The position numbers and the translations under genes are program-made. The notes beneath the pieces are model-generated. The model did no database searches. It saw nothing but the letters and a program-made list of their open reading frames with translations, and was not told the origin of the DNA. From Clostridia bacterium (GTDB taxonomy: Bacteria; Bacillota; DAOUPZ01), in assembly GCA_030625885.1 (NCBI GenBank), contig DAOUPZ010000017.1, positions 27,129 to 91,128 on the forward strand: a DNA stretch of 64,000 bases. The letters run 5' to 3'. Of this stretch, positions 17,957-27,268 are shown piece by piece (position 1 is the first letter of the stretch; each line of letters opens with the position of its first letter).

Positions 17957-19405
17957 ATGAAATCATCAATAGCTTCTGATACAGTGAAACTAACAACTTC
18001 AAAAATTATTACTATGCTTATTTCTTTGATAGCTACTATGCTTTTGTCAAGGTTTCGAACACTTGAAGAATATGGAACTTATTCTCAATTGCTGTTAGTC
18101 ATAAATATAATAATACCGGTATTAATGTTTGGCTTACCAAATAGCGTTAACTTTTTTTTATCTAGAAGTGAAACAGAGAATGAAAAGAGAGAATTTCTTT
18201 CTGTTTATTATACTCTATCAACAATATTGAGTGTTTTCATGGGAGTAGTTTTAGTAATTTTAACACCATTTATTGTTAATCAATTTAAAAATCCGCTAAT
18301 TATTAATTTTGGGTATGTTTTGGCAATATTACCATGGGCTAAGATTATTCAGGAAAGCATCAATAATGTCTTAGTTGTTTATCATGAAACAACTAAACTT
18401 CTAATTTATAAAGCATTAAATGGTATACTGCTACTCTTGATAATTTTTATTACACAAATGTTTGGGTTAGGGTTTTCAAAATATATGTTATTATTTATTA
18501 TAATTCAGACGATATTTGCATTATACGTATACATTATTGTAAAGAGAATATCAGGGGGGATTAACGTTAGAATTGATTTGAATGTAGCCAAACAAATATT
18601 TATATTTGCAATACCAATTGGTCTTGCAAATATAGTAGCTACTATCAATACTCAATTAGATAAGCTGATTATTGGGAAGATATTTAATACTGAGCAACTG
18701 GCTATATATACTAATGCTGCAAGAGAGATGCCTGTAATGGTAATCTCATCTTCACTAATAGCGATATTAATGCCTCAACTTGTTTTATTATTGAAGGATG
18801 ATAAAAAAGATGTAGCAATAGATTTATGGGGAGACGCCTCAAATTTGTCATACATATTTATTTGCTTTTTCGCTATAGGGCTTTTTGTATTTGCACCTGA
18901 TGTAATTACTTTGTTGTATTCGGAAAAATATTTGCCCGGTGTATCTGTTTTTAGGGTGTATTGTTTGGTTCTATTGCTGAGGTTTACTTATTTTGGGATG
19001 ATATTGAATTGCATTGGTAAAACAAAATACATATTATATAGTTCTATTATATCAATAATATTAAATATTATTTTAAATATTTTCTTCTCAAAATTGTTTG
19101 GGTTTATTGGTCCATCTATTGCAACACTTATATCATTAATAGTAGTTGCTACTGTTTTATTAAGTTACACATCGAAAAATTTAATAATTCCGTTTCATAA
19201 ATTACTTAAATACAAGGAATTGTTTTACATTACGCTTATAAATATTGCCATGGGTACTATATTTTATTATATTAAAATATATATACCAGTTGAATTGTTT
19301 ATGTATGAAGAATTGGAATCAGTATTTTTAGGATGCATATGGGGAGGGGCATACATTATTATTATGAGAAAAATGATAATAAAATATTGGAATATTTTAA
19401 ATTAA
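17957..19405 (+). CDS. Polysaccharide repeat-unit flippase (Wzx-like)
   Basis: A 482-residue polytopic membrane protein with about 12-14 hydrophobic segments and the opening common to Wzx/MVF transporters: a short polar N-terminus, then TSKIITMLISLIATMLLSRF and RTLEEYGTYSQLLL. A second half begins ANIVATINTQLDKLIIGKIF, also a family mark. It would move undecaprenyl-diphosphate-linked repeat units to the outer face of the membrane for the polymerase encoded at 13704. TAGGAGATAAGT precedes the ATG. Confidence 0.9.
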   Translation: MKSSIASDTVKLTTSKIITMLISLIATMLLSRFRTLEEYGTYSQLLLVINIIIPVLMFGLPNSVNFFLSRSETENEKREFLSVYYTLSTILSVFMGVVLVILTPFIVNQFKNPLIINFGYVLAILPWAKIIQESINNVLVVYHETTKLLIYKALNGILLLLIIFITQMFGLGFSKYMLLFIIIQTIFALYVYIIVKRISGGINVRIDLNVAKQIFIFAIPIGLANIVATINTQLDKLIIGKIFNTEQLAIYTNAAREMPVMVISSSLIAILMPQLVLLLKDDKKDVAIDLWGDASNLSYIFICFFAIGLFVFAPDVITLLYSEKYLPGVSVFRVYCLVLLLRFTYFGMILNCIGKTKYILYSSIISIILNIILNIFFSKLFGFIGPSIATLISLIVVATVLLSYTSKNLIIPFHKLLKYKELFYITLINIAMGTIFYYIKIYIPVELFMYEELESVFLGCIWGGAYIIIMRKMIIKYWNILN

Positions 19406-19465
19406 TATAATTTAAATGAAATCTTCACATTTTAAACTTAATTATTTTGGAGAGGTTAAATTTAT

Positions 19466-20083
19466 ATGATAACAAATATCTATCAAATCAGTTCAAAAGC
19501 TTTTAAAGGATTAATAAATTTTACTTTAGGAAATTTAATTACATTTATTATTTATGACAGAAAATATTTGAAGGGAAAACATTTCTCAGGTCGCTATTGC
19601 GGTATGTTTAATGAGAATTGGAACTGGGTATTCTCAGATTTTAAAGCAAGAGTATTTTTAAATATTAATAGAAATATACCGTGGCCAATATCTCCTAAAG
19701 TAATGATTGGAAACTACAGGAATATTATTTTTGATATAAGTAGTCTTCAATGCTTTCAAGCACATGGTTCATATTTTCAAGCAATAGATGGGAAAATTTG
19801 TATAGGTAAGGATGTTTACATTGCGCCAAATGTAGGTTTGATAAATTCGAATCATAATATATACAATCCCAAAATTAGAATGAAAGGTAGAGATATAGTT
19901 ATTGGAGACGATTGTTGGATTGGTATGAATTCAACATTATTGCCAGGTGTAGAACTCGGTGAGCATACAACTGTAGGTGCAGGAGCAGTTGTTACAAAGA
20001 GTTTTAAGAAAGGGTATTGTGTAATAGCAGGAAACCCAGCTAAAATTATAAATACCCTAGATAAAAGTTTATCAGATGAATAA
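19466..20083 (+). CDS. Hexapeptide-repeat acyltransferase (WbbJ/maltose acetyltransferase-like)
   Basis: A left-handed beta-helix acyltransferase of 205 aa, probably O- or N-acetylating a sugar of the polysaccharide with acetyl-CoA. Hexapeptide repeats are visible from KICIGKDVYIAPNVGLINSN through IVIGDDCWIGMNSTLLPGVE to HTTVGAGAVVTKSF, and the C-terminal VIAGNPAKII is a family hallmark. The catalytic His is probably in NSNHNIY. The N-terminal ~90 residues are an atypical extension. GGAGAGGTTAAA precedes the ATG. The precise acceptor is unknown. Confidence 0.85.
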   Translation: MITNIYQISSKAFKGLINFTLGNLITFIIYDRKYLKGKHFSGRYCGMFNENWNWVFSDFKARVFLNINRNIPWPISPKVMIGNYRNIIFDISSLQCFQAHGSYFQAIDGKICIGKDVYIAPNVGLINSNHNIYNPKIRMKGRDIVIGDDCWIGMNSTLLPGVELGEHTTVGAGAVVTKSFKKGYCVIAGNPAKIINTLDKSLSDE

Positions 20084-20611
20084 GTTTTGTATATCAAAAT
20101 TAATTTTAAATTTTTTAAGATTAGTATTCATTATAAAAGATACTTTAAAAATACAGTGGTATGGAAGTAATTAGAGATTAATGTATTTGTTTAAGAATAT
20201 GATATTAAACATATAAAAGATAAGGTGTATGCACAAGACTTATACATACTGTAGAGATTAAAGAAAAATCTAGAGCATTATGAATATTCCGGTTAAGATG
20301 ATCTAACAAACCGGTAAAATGGAGCACGGTTCTGGTAGGTAAGAGCAATGTCACTTCTGACAAGTCTTATTAATTTCTGTGTTGGATATGATTTCTAAGC
20401 AACAAAGGTTTTGTTAAGGGCTTGCTCCGAATGCAGTGGCACATCCTTGATAAATCGTTGTTGCCGAGTAACCTATGATCAAACAAAATTCAGATGACTC
20501 ACTTTTATCGGAATGATTGTTCTCGTTCGACGGATATGGGGGGCTCAAAGTGGTCCAGACTATTTATATTAGTTGTTAAAAATTTTCAACTTTAAAGAGA
20601 GGTCGATTTAA
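20084..20611. other. Gap with probable gene decay
   Basis: About 530 bases between the acyltransferase and rmlA. No frame stays open and no window-wide repeat occurs. Part of it (20280-20560) is clearly less AT-rich than its neighbours, as in the gap at 17433, hinting at a decayed insertion. AAGAGAGGTCG just before 20612 is the ribosome site of rmlA. Confidence 0.35.
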
Positions 20612-21496
20612 ATGAGAGGTATAATTTTAGCAGGTGGATCAGGAACTCGGCTTTATCCATTAACCATGATAACAAGTAAGCAATTATTACCAGTGTATGA
20701 TAAACCAATGATTTATTACCCATTATCAACATTAATGCTAGCTGGAATAAAGGATATTTTAATTATCTCAACACCACATGATTTACCAAATTTTAAGAAG
20801 CTACTAGGAGATGGTAGTCAATTTGGAATTAAGTTATCATATGAAGAACAACCTTCACCAGATGGACTAGCTCAAGCTTTTATTATTGGAGAAGAGTTTA
20901 TTGGTAATGATTCATGTGCTATGGTGCTTGGTGATAATATTTTCTATGGTAATGGTTTTACTCCAATACTTAGGGAAGCAAAAGAAAAAGCTGAGAATGG
21001 TGAAGCTAGTATATTTGGCTACTATGTACATGATCCGGAACGTTTTGGCATAGTTGAGTTTGATGAAGATGGGAAAGTAATATCAGTTGAAGAAAAACCT
21101 AAAAATCCTAAATCAAATTATTGTATTACAGGACTATATTTTTACGATAACAGAATAGTTGATTTTGCAAAGAAAGTTAAACCTTCAGCAAGAGGAGAAC
21201 TTGAGATTACTGACTTGAACCGTATGTATTTAGAAGATGAATCTTTAAACGTACAATTGTTAGGTAGAGGATATGCATGGTTAGATACCGGCACAATGGA
21301 TAGTCTAATTGACGCAGCAGAATTTGTACAAACAATAGAAAAGAGACAAGGTATAAAAATATCAGCACCAGAAGAAATTGCATATTTAAATAAATGGATT
21401 GATAAAGAAACATTAATGACTTCAGCAGAAAAATATGGAAAATCGCCATATGGACAACATTTAAGAAAAGTTGCTGAAGGCAAAATCAGATATTAA
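20612..21496 (+). CDS. rmlA: Glucose-1-phosphate thymidylyltransferase
   Basis: Makes dTDP-glucose from dTTP and glucose-1-phosphate, the first step to dTDP-L-rhamnose. The nucleotidyl-binding signature is [15 protein letters not shown], followed by [20 protein letters not shown]; later come [18 protein letters not shown] and [11 protein letters not shown]. Length (294 aa) is normal. It is first in the rmlA, rmlC-rmlD, rmlB set, which has short gaps and one direction. The phosphoglucomutase at 28557 can supply the substrate. Confidence 0.97.
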   Translation: MRGIILAGGSGTRLYPLTMITSKQLLPVYDKPMIYYPLSTLMLAGIKDILIISTPHDLPNFKKLLGDGSQFGIKLSYEEQPSPDGLAQAFIIGEEFIGNDSCAMVLGDNIFYGNGFTPILREAKEKAENGEASIFGYYVHDPERFGIVEFDEDGKVISVEEKPKNPKSNYCITGLYFYDNRIVDFAKKVKPSARGELEITDLNRMYLEDESLNVQLLGRGYAWLDTGTMDSLIDAAEFVQTIEKRQGIKISAPEEIAYLNKWIDKETLMTSAEKYGKSPYGQHLRKVAEGKIRY

Positions 21497-21526
21497 ATAC
21501 TACTAAACAAAGGAGTAGTCAGTATT

Positions 21527-22918
21527 ATGAAAGTTATAGAAACTAAATTCAAAGGATTAAAAATTATAGAAACTGATGTCTTTGGTGATTATAGAGGATG
21601 GTTTACAGAGTCGTATACAAAGAGTAAATTTAAAGATAATGGTATAGACATTGATTTTATCCAAGACAATCAATCTTATTCAGCTCAAAAAGGAACTTTG
21701 AGAGGTATTCATTTTCAAACTAACCCTAAAGCTCAAACTAAAATGATTAGATGCACTAGAGGTGCAATCATTGACACTGTGGTAGATTTAAGAAAAGGTT
21801 CTGATACATATAAGCAATGGTTTAGTATTGAATTATCTGCAGAAAACAAAAAACAATTATTAATTCCAAAAGGATTTGGACATGCCTTTTTAACAATAAC
21901 AGATGATGTAGAAGTTCAGTACAAAGTTGACGAATATTATTCTAAGGAGAATGATAGAAGCATTAGATTTGATGATCCTGAAATAGGAGTTGAATGGGGA
22001 ATAGACAAACTAATATTATCTGATAAAGATTTAAATGCACCATCCTTAAAAAATAGTGACGTTGATTTCAGTATTAAAGTTTTAGTAACAGGAGTAAATG
22101 GTCAATTAGGTTATGATGTAGTAAAAAGACTTAATGAACTTGGTATTGAGAATTTAGGTGTGGATATTGATGATTTCGATATTACAAACAAGCAACAAAC
22201 GGAAGAGTTTATATTAAATTACAAACCAGATGTTGTATTACATTGTGCTGCATACACTGCTGTAGATAAAGCAGAAGATAAAAAAGATAAATGTTATGCA
22301 ATTAATGTAGATGGAACAAGAAATATAGCTGAAGCTTGTGTAAAGATTGATGCTAAGATGGTATATATTAGTACGGATTATGTATTTGATGGAGAAGGTA
22401 AAAAACCTCATTTAGAAGATAAAGATACAAATCCGGTAAATTATTATGGTTATTCTAAAGAGCAAGGTGAAGAGGTTGTTAGAGAATTACTTGATAAGTA
22501 TTTCATAATAAGGACTTCATGGGTATATGGTAAGAATGGAAATAATTTTGTTAAAACAATGCTTAAATTAGCTGAATCTAGAGAAGAATTAAATGTTATT
22601 AATGATCAAATAGGAGCTCCAACTTACACACCTGACTTAGCAGTGTTAATATGTGATATGCTTCAAACTACAAAGTATGGAACCTATCACGGAGTAAATG
22701 AAGGATATATAAGTTGGTATGACTTTGCAGTAGAAATATTTAAAAGAGCAAATATAGATATGAAAGTAAATCCTATACCTACATCAGAATATCCTACGAA
22801 GGCAAAAAGGCCATTAAACTCAAGGTTATCGAAATTAAAACTTGATGAGAATGGCTTTAATAGATTGCCAAAATGGGAAGATGCTTTAGTTAGATATTTT
22901 GTAGAATTACAAGAATAA
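21527..22918 (+). CDS. Fused dTDP-4-dehydrorhamnose 3,5-epimerase / reductase (RmlC-RmlD)
   Basis: One 463-residue frame holds two enzymes acting one after the other. Residues 1 to ~180 are RmlC: DVFGDYRGWFTESY, the active-site loop GTLRGIHFQTNPKAQTKMIR, and the cupin-like LIPKGFGHAFLTI. From about residue 184 RmlD begins: IKVLVTGVNGQLGYDVVKRL, HCAAYTAVDKAE, ISTDYVFDGEG and the catalytic YYGYSKEQGEE. RmlC converts dTDP-4-keto-6-deoxyglucose to dTDP-4-keto-rhamnose and RmlD reduces it with NAD(P)H. There is no internal stop or ribosome site at the junction, so this is a true fusion. Such fusions occur in some Firmicutes; most bacteria have separate proteins. Confidence 0.93.
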   Translation: MKVIETKFKGLKIIETDVFGDYRGWFTESYTKSKFKDNGIDIDFIQDNQSYSAQKGTLRGIHFQTNPKAQTKMIRCTRGAIIDTVVDLRKGSDTYKQWFSIELSAENKKQLLIPKGFGHAFLTITDDVEVQYKVDEYYSKENDRSIRFDDPEIGVEWGIDKLILSDKDLNAPSLKNSDVDFSIKVLVTGVNGQLGYDVVKRLNELGIENLGVDIDDFDITNKQQTEEFILNYKPDVVLHCAAYTAVDKAEDKKDKCYAINVDGTRNIAEACVKIDAKMVYISTDYVFDGEGKKPHLEDKDTNPVNYYGYSKEQGEEVVRELLDKYFIIRTSWVYGKNGNNFVKTMLKLAESREELNVINDQIGAPTYTPDLAVLICDMLQTTKYGTYHGVNEGYISWYDFAVEIFKRANIDMKVNPIPTSEYPTKAKRPLNSRLSKLKLDENGFNRLPKWEDALVRYFVELQE

Positions 22919-22970
22919 TAAAAGCACCTTTTAAGTTGAATATAACTAATTTTGAAAGGAAGTAAATACA

Positions 22971-24053
22971 ATGAAAACTATATTAGTTACTGGCGGAGCG
23001 GGTTTTATAGGTAGCAATTTTGTAAAGCTTATGTTGGAAAGACATCCCGATTATAAGATTATCAACATTGATTCATTAACTTATGCAGGTAATTTAGAGA
23101 ACTTAATGGATATTGATAATAATGAAAACTATACATTCATTAAAACAGATATTAGAGATAGAGAAAAGATTGAAGAAGTATTTAATACATATGAAATAGA
23201 TACAGTAGTAAATTTCGCAGCAGAATCACATGTTGACAGAAGTATTGAAGAGCCGGAAGTATTCTTAACTACCAATGTTATTGGTACTCAAACACTACTT
23301 GATGTTGCAAAAAAATATTGGAAAGTTAATCCTAAAGATAAGTATTGTAAGGAATTTAAAGAAGGAGTTAAATTCTTACAAGTTTCTACCGACGAGGTTT
23401 ACGGTGCTTTAGGTGAAACTGGTATGTTTGTTGAGACGATGCCACTTATGCCAAACAGCCCATATTCAGCATCAAAAGCAAGTGCAGATATGGTTGTAAG
23501 AGCATATCATGAAACATTTGGAATGCCGGTAAATATTACTCGTTGTAGTAATAACTATGGCCCTTATCAATTTCCGGAAAAACTTATTCCTCTTATGATA
23601 AATAATTGTTTGAAAGAAAAAGACTTACCTGTTTATGGAGATGGAATGCAAATTAGAGATTGGCTTCATGTATTTGATCACTGTTTAGCAATTGATACTG
23701 TATTACATAAAGGTGAAGTTGGAGAAGTTTATAATATTGGTGGCAACAATGAAAAGGCGAATATTGAAATCGTAAAATTGATTATCGAAACACTTGGTAA
23801 ATCAGAAAACTTAATTAAGTATGTTAAAGACAGACCAGGTCATGATAGAAGATATGCTATAGATAATACTAAAATAACAACTCAGCTAGGTTGGGAGCCA
23901 ACATATACTTTTGAACAAGGTATGAAAGAGACGATTGAATGGTATTTAAGTAATACTGAATGGATTGAAAATATTGTATCGGGTAATTATGCTAGATATT
24001 ATGAGCAGATGTATTCAAATATTGGTGAAGAGGTTGCAGTGACGGAAGAATAA
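22971..24053 (+). CDS. rmlB: dTDP-glucose 4,6-dehydratase
   Basis: NAD-dependent SDR enzyme that turns dTDP-glucose into dTDP-4-keto-6-deoxyglucose. Seen are ILVTGGAGFIGSNFVKLML, INIDSLTYAGNLENL, FAAESHVDRSIEEP, the catalytic STDEVYGALG (Asp-Glu) and YSASKASADM (Tyr, Lys), then TRCSNNYGPYQFPEKLIPL and RDWLHVFDHC. The length of 360 aa is slightly above the usual ~340 because of a short insertion near residue 110. It completes the four rhamnose activities. GAAAGGAAG precedes the ATG. Confidence 0.96.
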   Translation: MKTILVTGGAGFIGSNFVKLMLERHPDYKIINIDSLTYAGNLENLMDIDNNENYTFIKTDIRDREKIEEVFNTYEIDTVVNFAAESHVDRSIEEPEVFLTTNVIGTQTLLDVAKKYWKVNPKDKYCKEFKEGVKFLQVSTDEVYGALGETGMFVETMPLMPNSPYSASKASADMVVRAYHETFGMPVNITRCSNNYGPYQFPEKLIPLMINNCLKEKDLPVYGDGMQIRDWLHVFDHCLAIDTVLHKGEVGEVYNIGGNNEKANIEIVKLIIETLGKSENLIKYVKDRPGHDRRYAIDNTKITTQLGWEPTYTFEQGMKETIEWYLSNTEWIENIVSGNYARYYEQMYSNIGEEVAVTEE

Positions 24054-24098
24054 TTATTAATGTACAAGCTAAGTAAAATTTTAATAAGGTGATATAAG

Positions 24099-24449
24099 AT
24101 GGATGTAAAAATATTAGTAGCTAATTTGGGGTCTTCTTTTCTAGGAGCAATAATAACATCTTTTTATAACAAATTAAATAATGATATTAACAATCATTTG
24201 AAATACATAACAGAAGAAAGATGTAAATGGAGGAAGCTTATAAGAAAAAATATTACTGAAATTGTATCAACTGAAAATATTACAACTAGAACTAAGTTGA
24301 TATGTGAGCTAGAGCTTAATCTTAATCCTAAAGATAAAGAAGATAACAGATTAATTGAATGTGCAAAGAAATTAATAAATTCCAATGATGGTAACATAGA
24401 AAGTTTTAAAGAGGAATTGCTTTTGTATTATTTATTACAAGCATTTTAA
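24099..24449 (+). CDS. Small predicted membrane-associated protein, unknown
   Basis: A 116-residue protein with one hydrophobic N-terminal stretch (ILVANLGSSFLGAIITSF, residues 4-21), then a charged helical region with many Lys, Glu and Asn. It matches no family that I recognise. AAGGTGATATA precedes the ATG. The next small frame (24458) begins nine bases downstream in another phase and is strongly hydrophobic, so the two may be one gene split by a frameshift, or a co-translated pair. Position inside the nucleotide-sugar set says nothing clear about function. Confidence 0.5.
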   Translation: MDVKILVANLGSSFLGAIITSFYNKLNNDINNHLKYITEERCKWRKLIRKNITEIVSTENITTRTKLICELELNLNPKDKEDNRLIECAKKLINSNDGNIESFKEELLLYYLLQAF

Positions 24450-24457
24450 TAAAGTAT

Positions 24458-24679
24458 TTGTTTTATGATAAATTTAAAAATATTGAGGTATTGAAGTTTA
24501 TTAAAAATCTTATTGGAATAGATTTAATATTTTATATTTTAACCCCAATTGTAACAGTTATGATTTTAAAAATACTATTAAGAATGACATATAAAATTAT
24601 TTGCTGCTTAGGTAAGGATAAAAATTTTAAATTTTATAAATTATTTTGTGATATTTTTGGTTATCCATATAGATGTTAA
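24458..24679 (+). CDS. Small hydrophobic protein, possibly the 3' part of a split gene
   Basis: A 73-residue frame beginning at TTG with no good ribosome site. Residues ~15-45 are hydrophobic (LIGIDLIFYILTPIVTVMIL). The frame is also open upstream, over the end of the preceding gene, so a single-base indel near 24400-24449 would join the two into one ~190-residue protein with a membrane segment at each end. It could therefore be a pseudogene fragment. No family is recognised. Confidence 0.4.
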   Translation: MFYDKFKNIEVLKFIKNLIGIDLIFYILTPIVTVMILKILLRMTYKIICCLGKDKNFKFYKLFCDIFGYPYRC

Positions 24680-24721
24680 TATAAAAAAATAAACAACACT
24701 AATACAAAGGGAGTTTTTGCT

Positions 24722-25753
24722 ATGGGTAATGTTATTAATAAAAATTCAAAAATACTAATTACCGGTGCTGCTGGTTTCATAGGATTTCACTTATCCACCT
24801 TATTACTAGATAAAGGCTATCAAGTAATAGGTGTGGATAACTTAAACGATTATTACGATACGAAATTAAAAGAAGAACGTCTTGAAAATCTACAAAATTA
24901 CGATAATTTTACTTTTCACAAAGTAGATTTAAAGGACAAACAACAACTCGATGCTATCTTCGAAACATACAAACCTGATTACATAATCAGCCTAGCAGCT
25001 CAAGCAGGAGTTCGTTATTCAATTACTAACCCATATGCTTATGTTGATTCAAACTTAATTGGTTTTGTTAACATCTTAGAAGCTTGCAGAAATTATCCTG
25101 TAAAGCATTTACTATATGCTTCTTCAAGTTCTGTTTATGGTGGTAATAAAGTTGCTCCATTTTCAACGAATCATCAAGTAGATCACCCAGTATCACTTTA
25201 TGCAGCTACTAAGAAATCTAATGAATTAATGGCTCATACATATAGCCATCTCTACAATATTCCAACAACTGGACTTAGATTTTTTACTGTTTATGGTCCA
25301 TGGGGAAGGCCTGATATGGCGTACTTCTCATTTACAAAAAACATACTAGCAGGAAAGACTATCAATGTATTTAATCATGGAAAGATGGAAAGAGATTTTA
25401 CTTATGTTGATGATATTGTAGAAGGAATATACAAACTTATCCCATTAGTACCAGAACCGAACCCAACATGGGATGAAACAAAAGATGATTTAAGCAGTAG
25501 TTTTGCTCCGTATAAAATTTATAACATAGGAAATAATCAACCGGTACAACTTATGAAGTTTATATCGGTGTTAGAAGATAAATTAGGAATTGTAGCGGAT
25601 AAGAAATATATGGATATGCAACCTGGTGATGTCTTGAGAACCTATGCGAATGTATCAGATTTGGAAAGAGATATTGACTTTAAACCAAGTACAAGCATTG
25701 AAGAAGGACTAGGTAAGTTTGTAGAGTGGTATAGGGATTACTACAATGTTTAG
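24722..25753 (+). CDS. UDP-glucuronate 4-epimerase
   Basis: Extended SDR enzyme (343 aa) that interconverts UDP-glucuronate and UDP-galacturonate. Marks are ILITGAAGFIGFHLSTLLLD, GVDNLNDYYDTKLKEERL (typical of the uronate epimerase branch), SLAAQAGVRYSITNP, YASSSSVYGGN, the catalytic YAATKKSNE, and RFFTVYGPWGRPDMAYF. Together with the dehydrogenase at 25985 it makes UDP-GalA. AAGGGAGT precedes the ATG. The assignment as uronate epimerase rather than UDP-glucose 4-epimerase rests on the NDYYD and GRPDMA segments. Confidence 0.9.
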   Translation: MGNVINKNSKILITGAAGFIGFHLSTLLLDKGYQVIGVDNLNDYYDTKLKEERLENLQNYDNFTFHKVDLKDKQQLDAIFETYKPDYIISLAAQAGVRYSITNPYAYVDSNLIGFVNILEACRNYPVKHLLYASSSSVYGGNKVAPFSTNHQVDHPVSLYAATKKSNELMAHTYSHLYNIPTTGLRFFTVYGPWGRPDMAYFSFTKNILAGKTINVFNHGKMERDFTYVDDIVEGIYKLIPLVPEPNPTWDETKDDLSSSFAPYKIYNIGNNQPVQLMKFISVLEDKLGIVADKKYMDMQPGDVLRTYANVSDLERDIDFKPSTSIEEGLGKFVEWYRDYYNV

Positions 25754-25762
25754 TAATCCAAG

Positions 25763-25849
25763 TTGGATAGTGGGTAGTTAGATAGAAGATAGGAAAATCT
25801 TTAGGGAAGTTAGTGAAGGCTAATACCCAACTATCTAACTATCCACTAG
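25763..25849. repeat. Inverted repeat made of GGTTAGATAG-type strings
   Basis: TTGGATAGTGGGTAGTTAGATAG (arm from 25763) pairs with CTATCTAACTATCCACTA (ending about 25848) with few mismatches, and further strings of this type lie at 25933-25970. The hairpin stands between the epimerase and the UDP-glucose dehydrogenase. There is no T-run, so it is more likely an mRNA-structuring or repeat element than a simple terminator. Confidence 0.5.
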
Positions 25850-25984
25850 TAAGGGGTAATAAGTTTATTAAAATAAAGAACAAATAATGGAAAGTTATAT
25901 ATAAATAGTTGTACATGAATTTATGTTTTTCTATCTTCTACCCAACTATCTACTATCTAACTATCTGACGAAGGAGGAATAACC

Positions 25985-27151
25985 ATGAAAATTGCAGTAG
26001 CAGGTACAGGTTATGTAGGATTATCAATTGCAGTATTATTAGCACAACATCATGAAGTCGCAGCACTGGATATTATTCCGGAAAAAGTAGATAAGATAAA
26101 TGACAAAATATCTCCAATCGTTGATCGGGAAATTGAGAATTTTTTATCAACTAAGGAATTGAATTTAGGAGCTACAACAGACAAATATCTGGCATATCAA
26201 AATGCTGAGTTTATTGTCATTGCGACACCTACCGATTATGATGAAGAGACCAATTATTTTAATACCAAAACCGTTGAAGGTGTCATCAAAGATGTTATGG
26301 AGATCAATCCAGATGCAACCATGGTTATAAAATCAACCGTACCGGTAGGCTATACAAAAGATATTAAAGAAAAATTCAATATAGAAAACATTATATTCTC
26401 ACCGGAATTCTTAAGAGAAGGAAAAGCTCTATATGACAATCTATATCCCGCAAGAATTGTCGTGGGTGAAAAATCAGAAAGAGCTGGAAAATTTGCACAA
26501 TTACTGGCTGAAGGGGCAATAAAAGAAGATATTCCGATTTTATTTACAGAATCAACAGAAGCAGAGGCGATTAAATTATTTGCAAATACATATTTAGGGA
26601 TGAGAGTGGCCTACTTTAATGAATTAGATACATATGCGGAGTTAAAAGGATTAGATACCAAACAAATTATTGAAGGTGTAGGGCTTGATCCCAGAATCGG
26701 GGACCATTACAACAATCCTTCTTTTGGTTTTGGTGGGTACTGTCTCCCAAAAGATACAAAACAACTCCGAGCCAATTATAAAGATGTACCAAACAATTTA
26801 ATAAGTGCCATTGTTGACTCTAATGATACCAGAAAAGATCATATAGCTAATATGATTCTGGAAAGAAATCCAAAGGTTGTAGGTATCTATCGTTTAATCA
26901 TGAAAACCGGTTCTGATAATTTTAGAGCCTCAGCGATACAAGGCATCATGAAACGCATAGAAGCAAAAGGGATTGAAGTCGTAATATATGAACCTGTTTG
27001 GGAAGAAGATACATTTGATAACATCAGGGTTATAAAAGATTTAGATGAATTCAAGAATATATCCGATGTTATTGTTTCAAATAGAATGACCGATGAACTT
27101 TCAGATGTTGAAGACAAAGTATATACAAGAGATTTGTATCAGAGAGATTAG
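25985..27151 (+). CDS. UDP-glucose/nucleotide-sugar 6-dehydrogenase
   Basis: Twofold NAD-dependent oxidation of UDP-glucose to UDP-glucuronate. The N-terminal NAD domain is [20 protein letters not shown]; then come [21 protein letters not shown] and [15 protein letters not shown]. The catalytic cysteine lies in [14 protein letters not shown] (C253). Length (388 aa) fits the shorter Ugd class found in polysaccharide loci. AAGGAGGAATAACC precedes the ATG. Its product feeds the epimerase encoded at 24722, and its substrate comes from galU, 117 bases downstream. Confidence 0.95.
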   Translation: MKIAVAGTGYVGLSIAVLLAQHHEVAALDIIPEKVDKINDKISPIVDREIENFLSTKELNLGATTDKYLAYQNAEFIVIATPTDYDEETNYFNTKTVEGVIKDVMEINPDATMVIKSTVPVGYTKDIKEKFNIENIIFSPEFLREGKALYDNLYPARIVVGEKSERAGKFAQLLAEGAIKEDIPILFTESTEAEAIKLFANTYLGMRVAYFNELDTYAELKGLDTKQIIEGVGLDPRIGDHYNNPSFGFGGYCLPKDTKQLRANYKDVPNNLISAIVDSNDTRKDHIANMILERNPKVVGIYRLIMKTGSDNFRASAIQGIMKRIEAKGIEVVIYEPVWEEDTFDNIRVIKDLDEFKNISDVIVSNRMTDELSDVEDKVYTRDLYQRD

Positions 27152-27247
27152 TTGGTTAGAAGATAGTTGGTTAGGAAAAGAATAGTTGTTTAGATGCGGA
27201 TGTTTTAATCTTTTCCTATTTTCTAACCAACTAACCAACTATCTAAC
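27150..27247. repeat. Inverted repeat between ugd-like gene and galU
   Basis: AGTTGGTTAGAAGATAG and GTTGGTTAGGAAAAG (27150-27180) face CTTTTCCTATTTTCTAACC and AACTAACCAACTATCTAAC (27210-27247), giving a long imperfect stem. The strings belong to the CCAACTAACCAACT family seen throughout the window, here present in both orientations. It is probably transcribed with the operon, since no promoter or T-run is seen. Confidence 0.5.
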
Positions 27248-27268
27248 TGCACTAAGGAGGTTTTAACA

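Noticed and set aside
20281..20560. Transposase remnant in the less AT-rich part of the gap before rmlA
   Set aside because: No frame gave a recognisable transposase motif and no terminal inverted repeats were seen.
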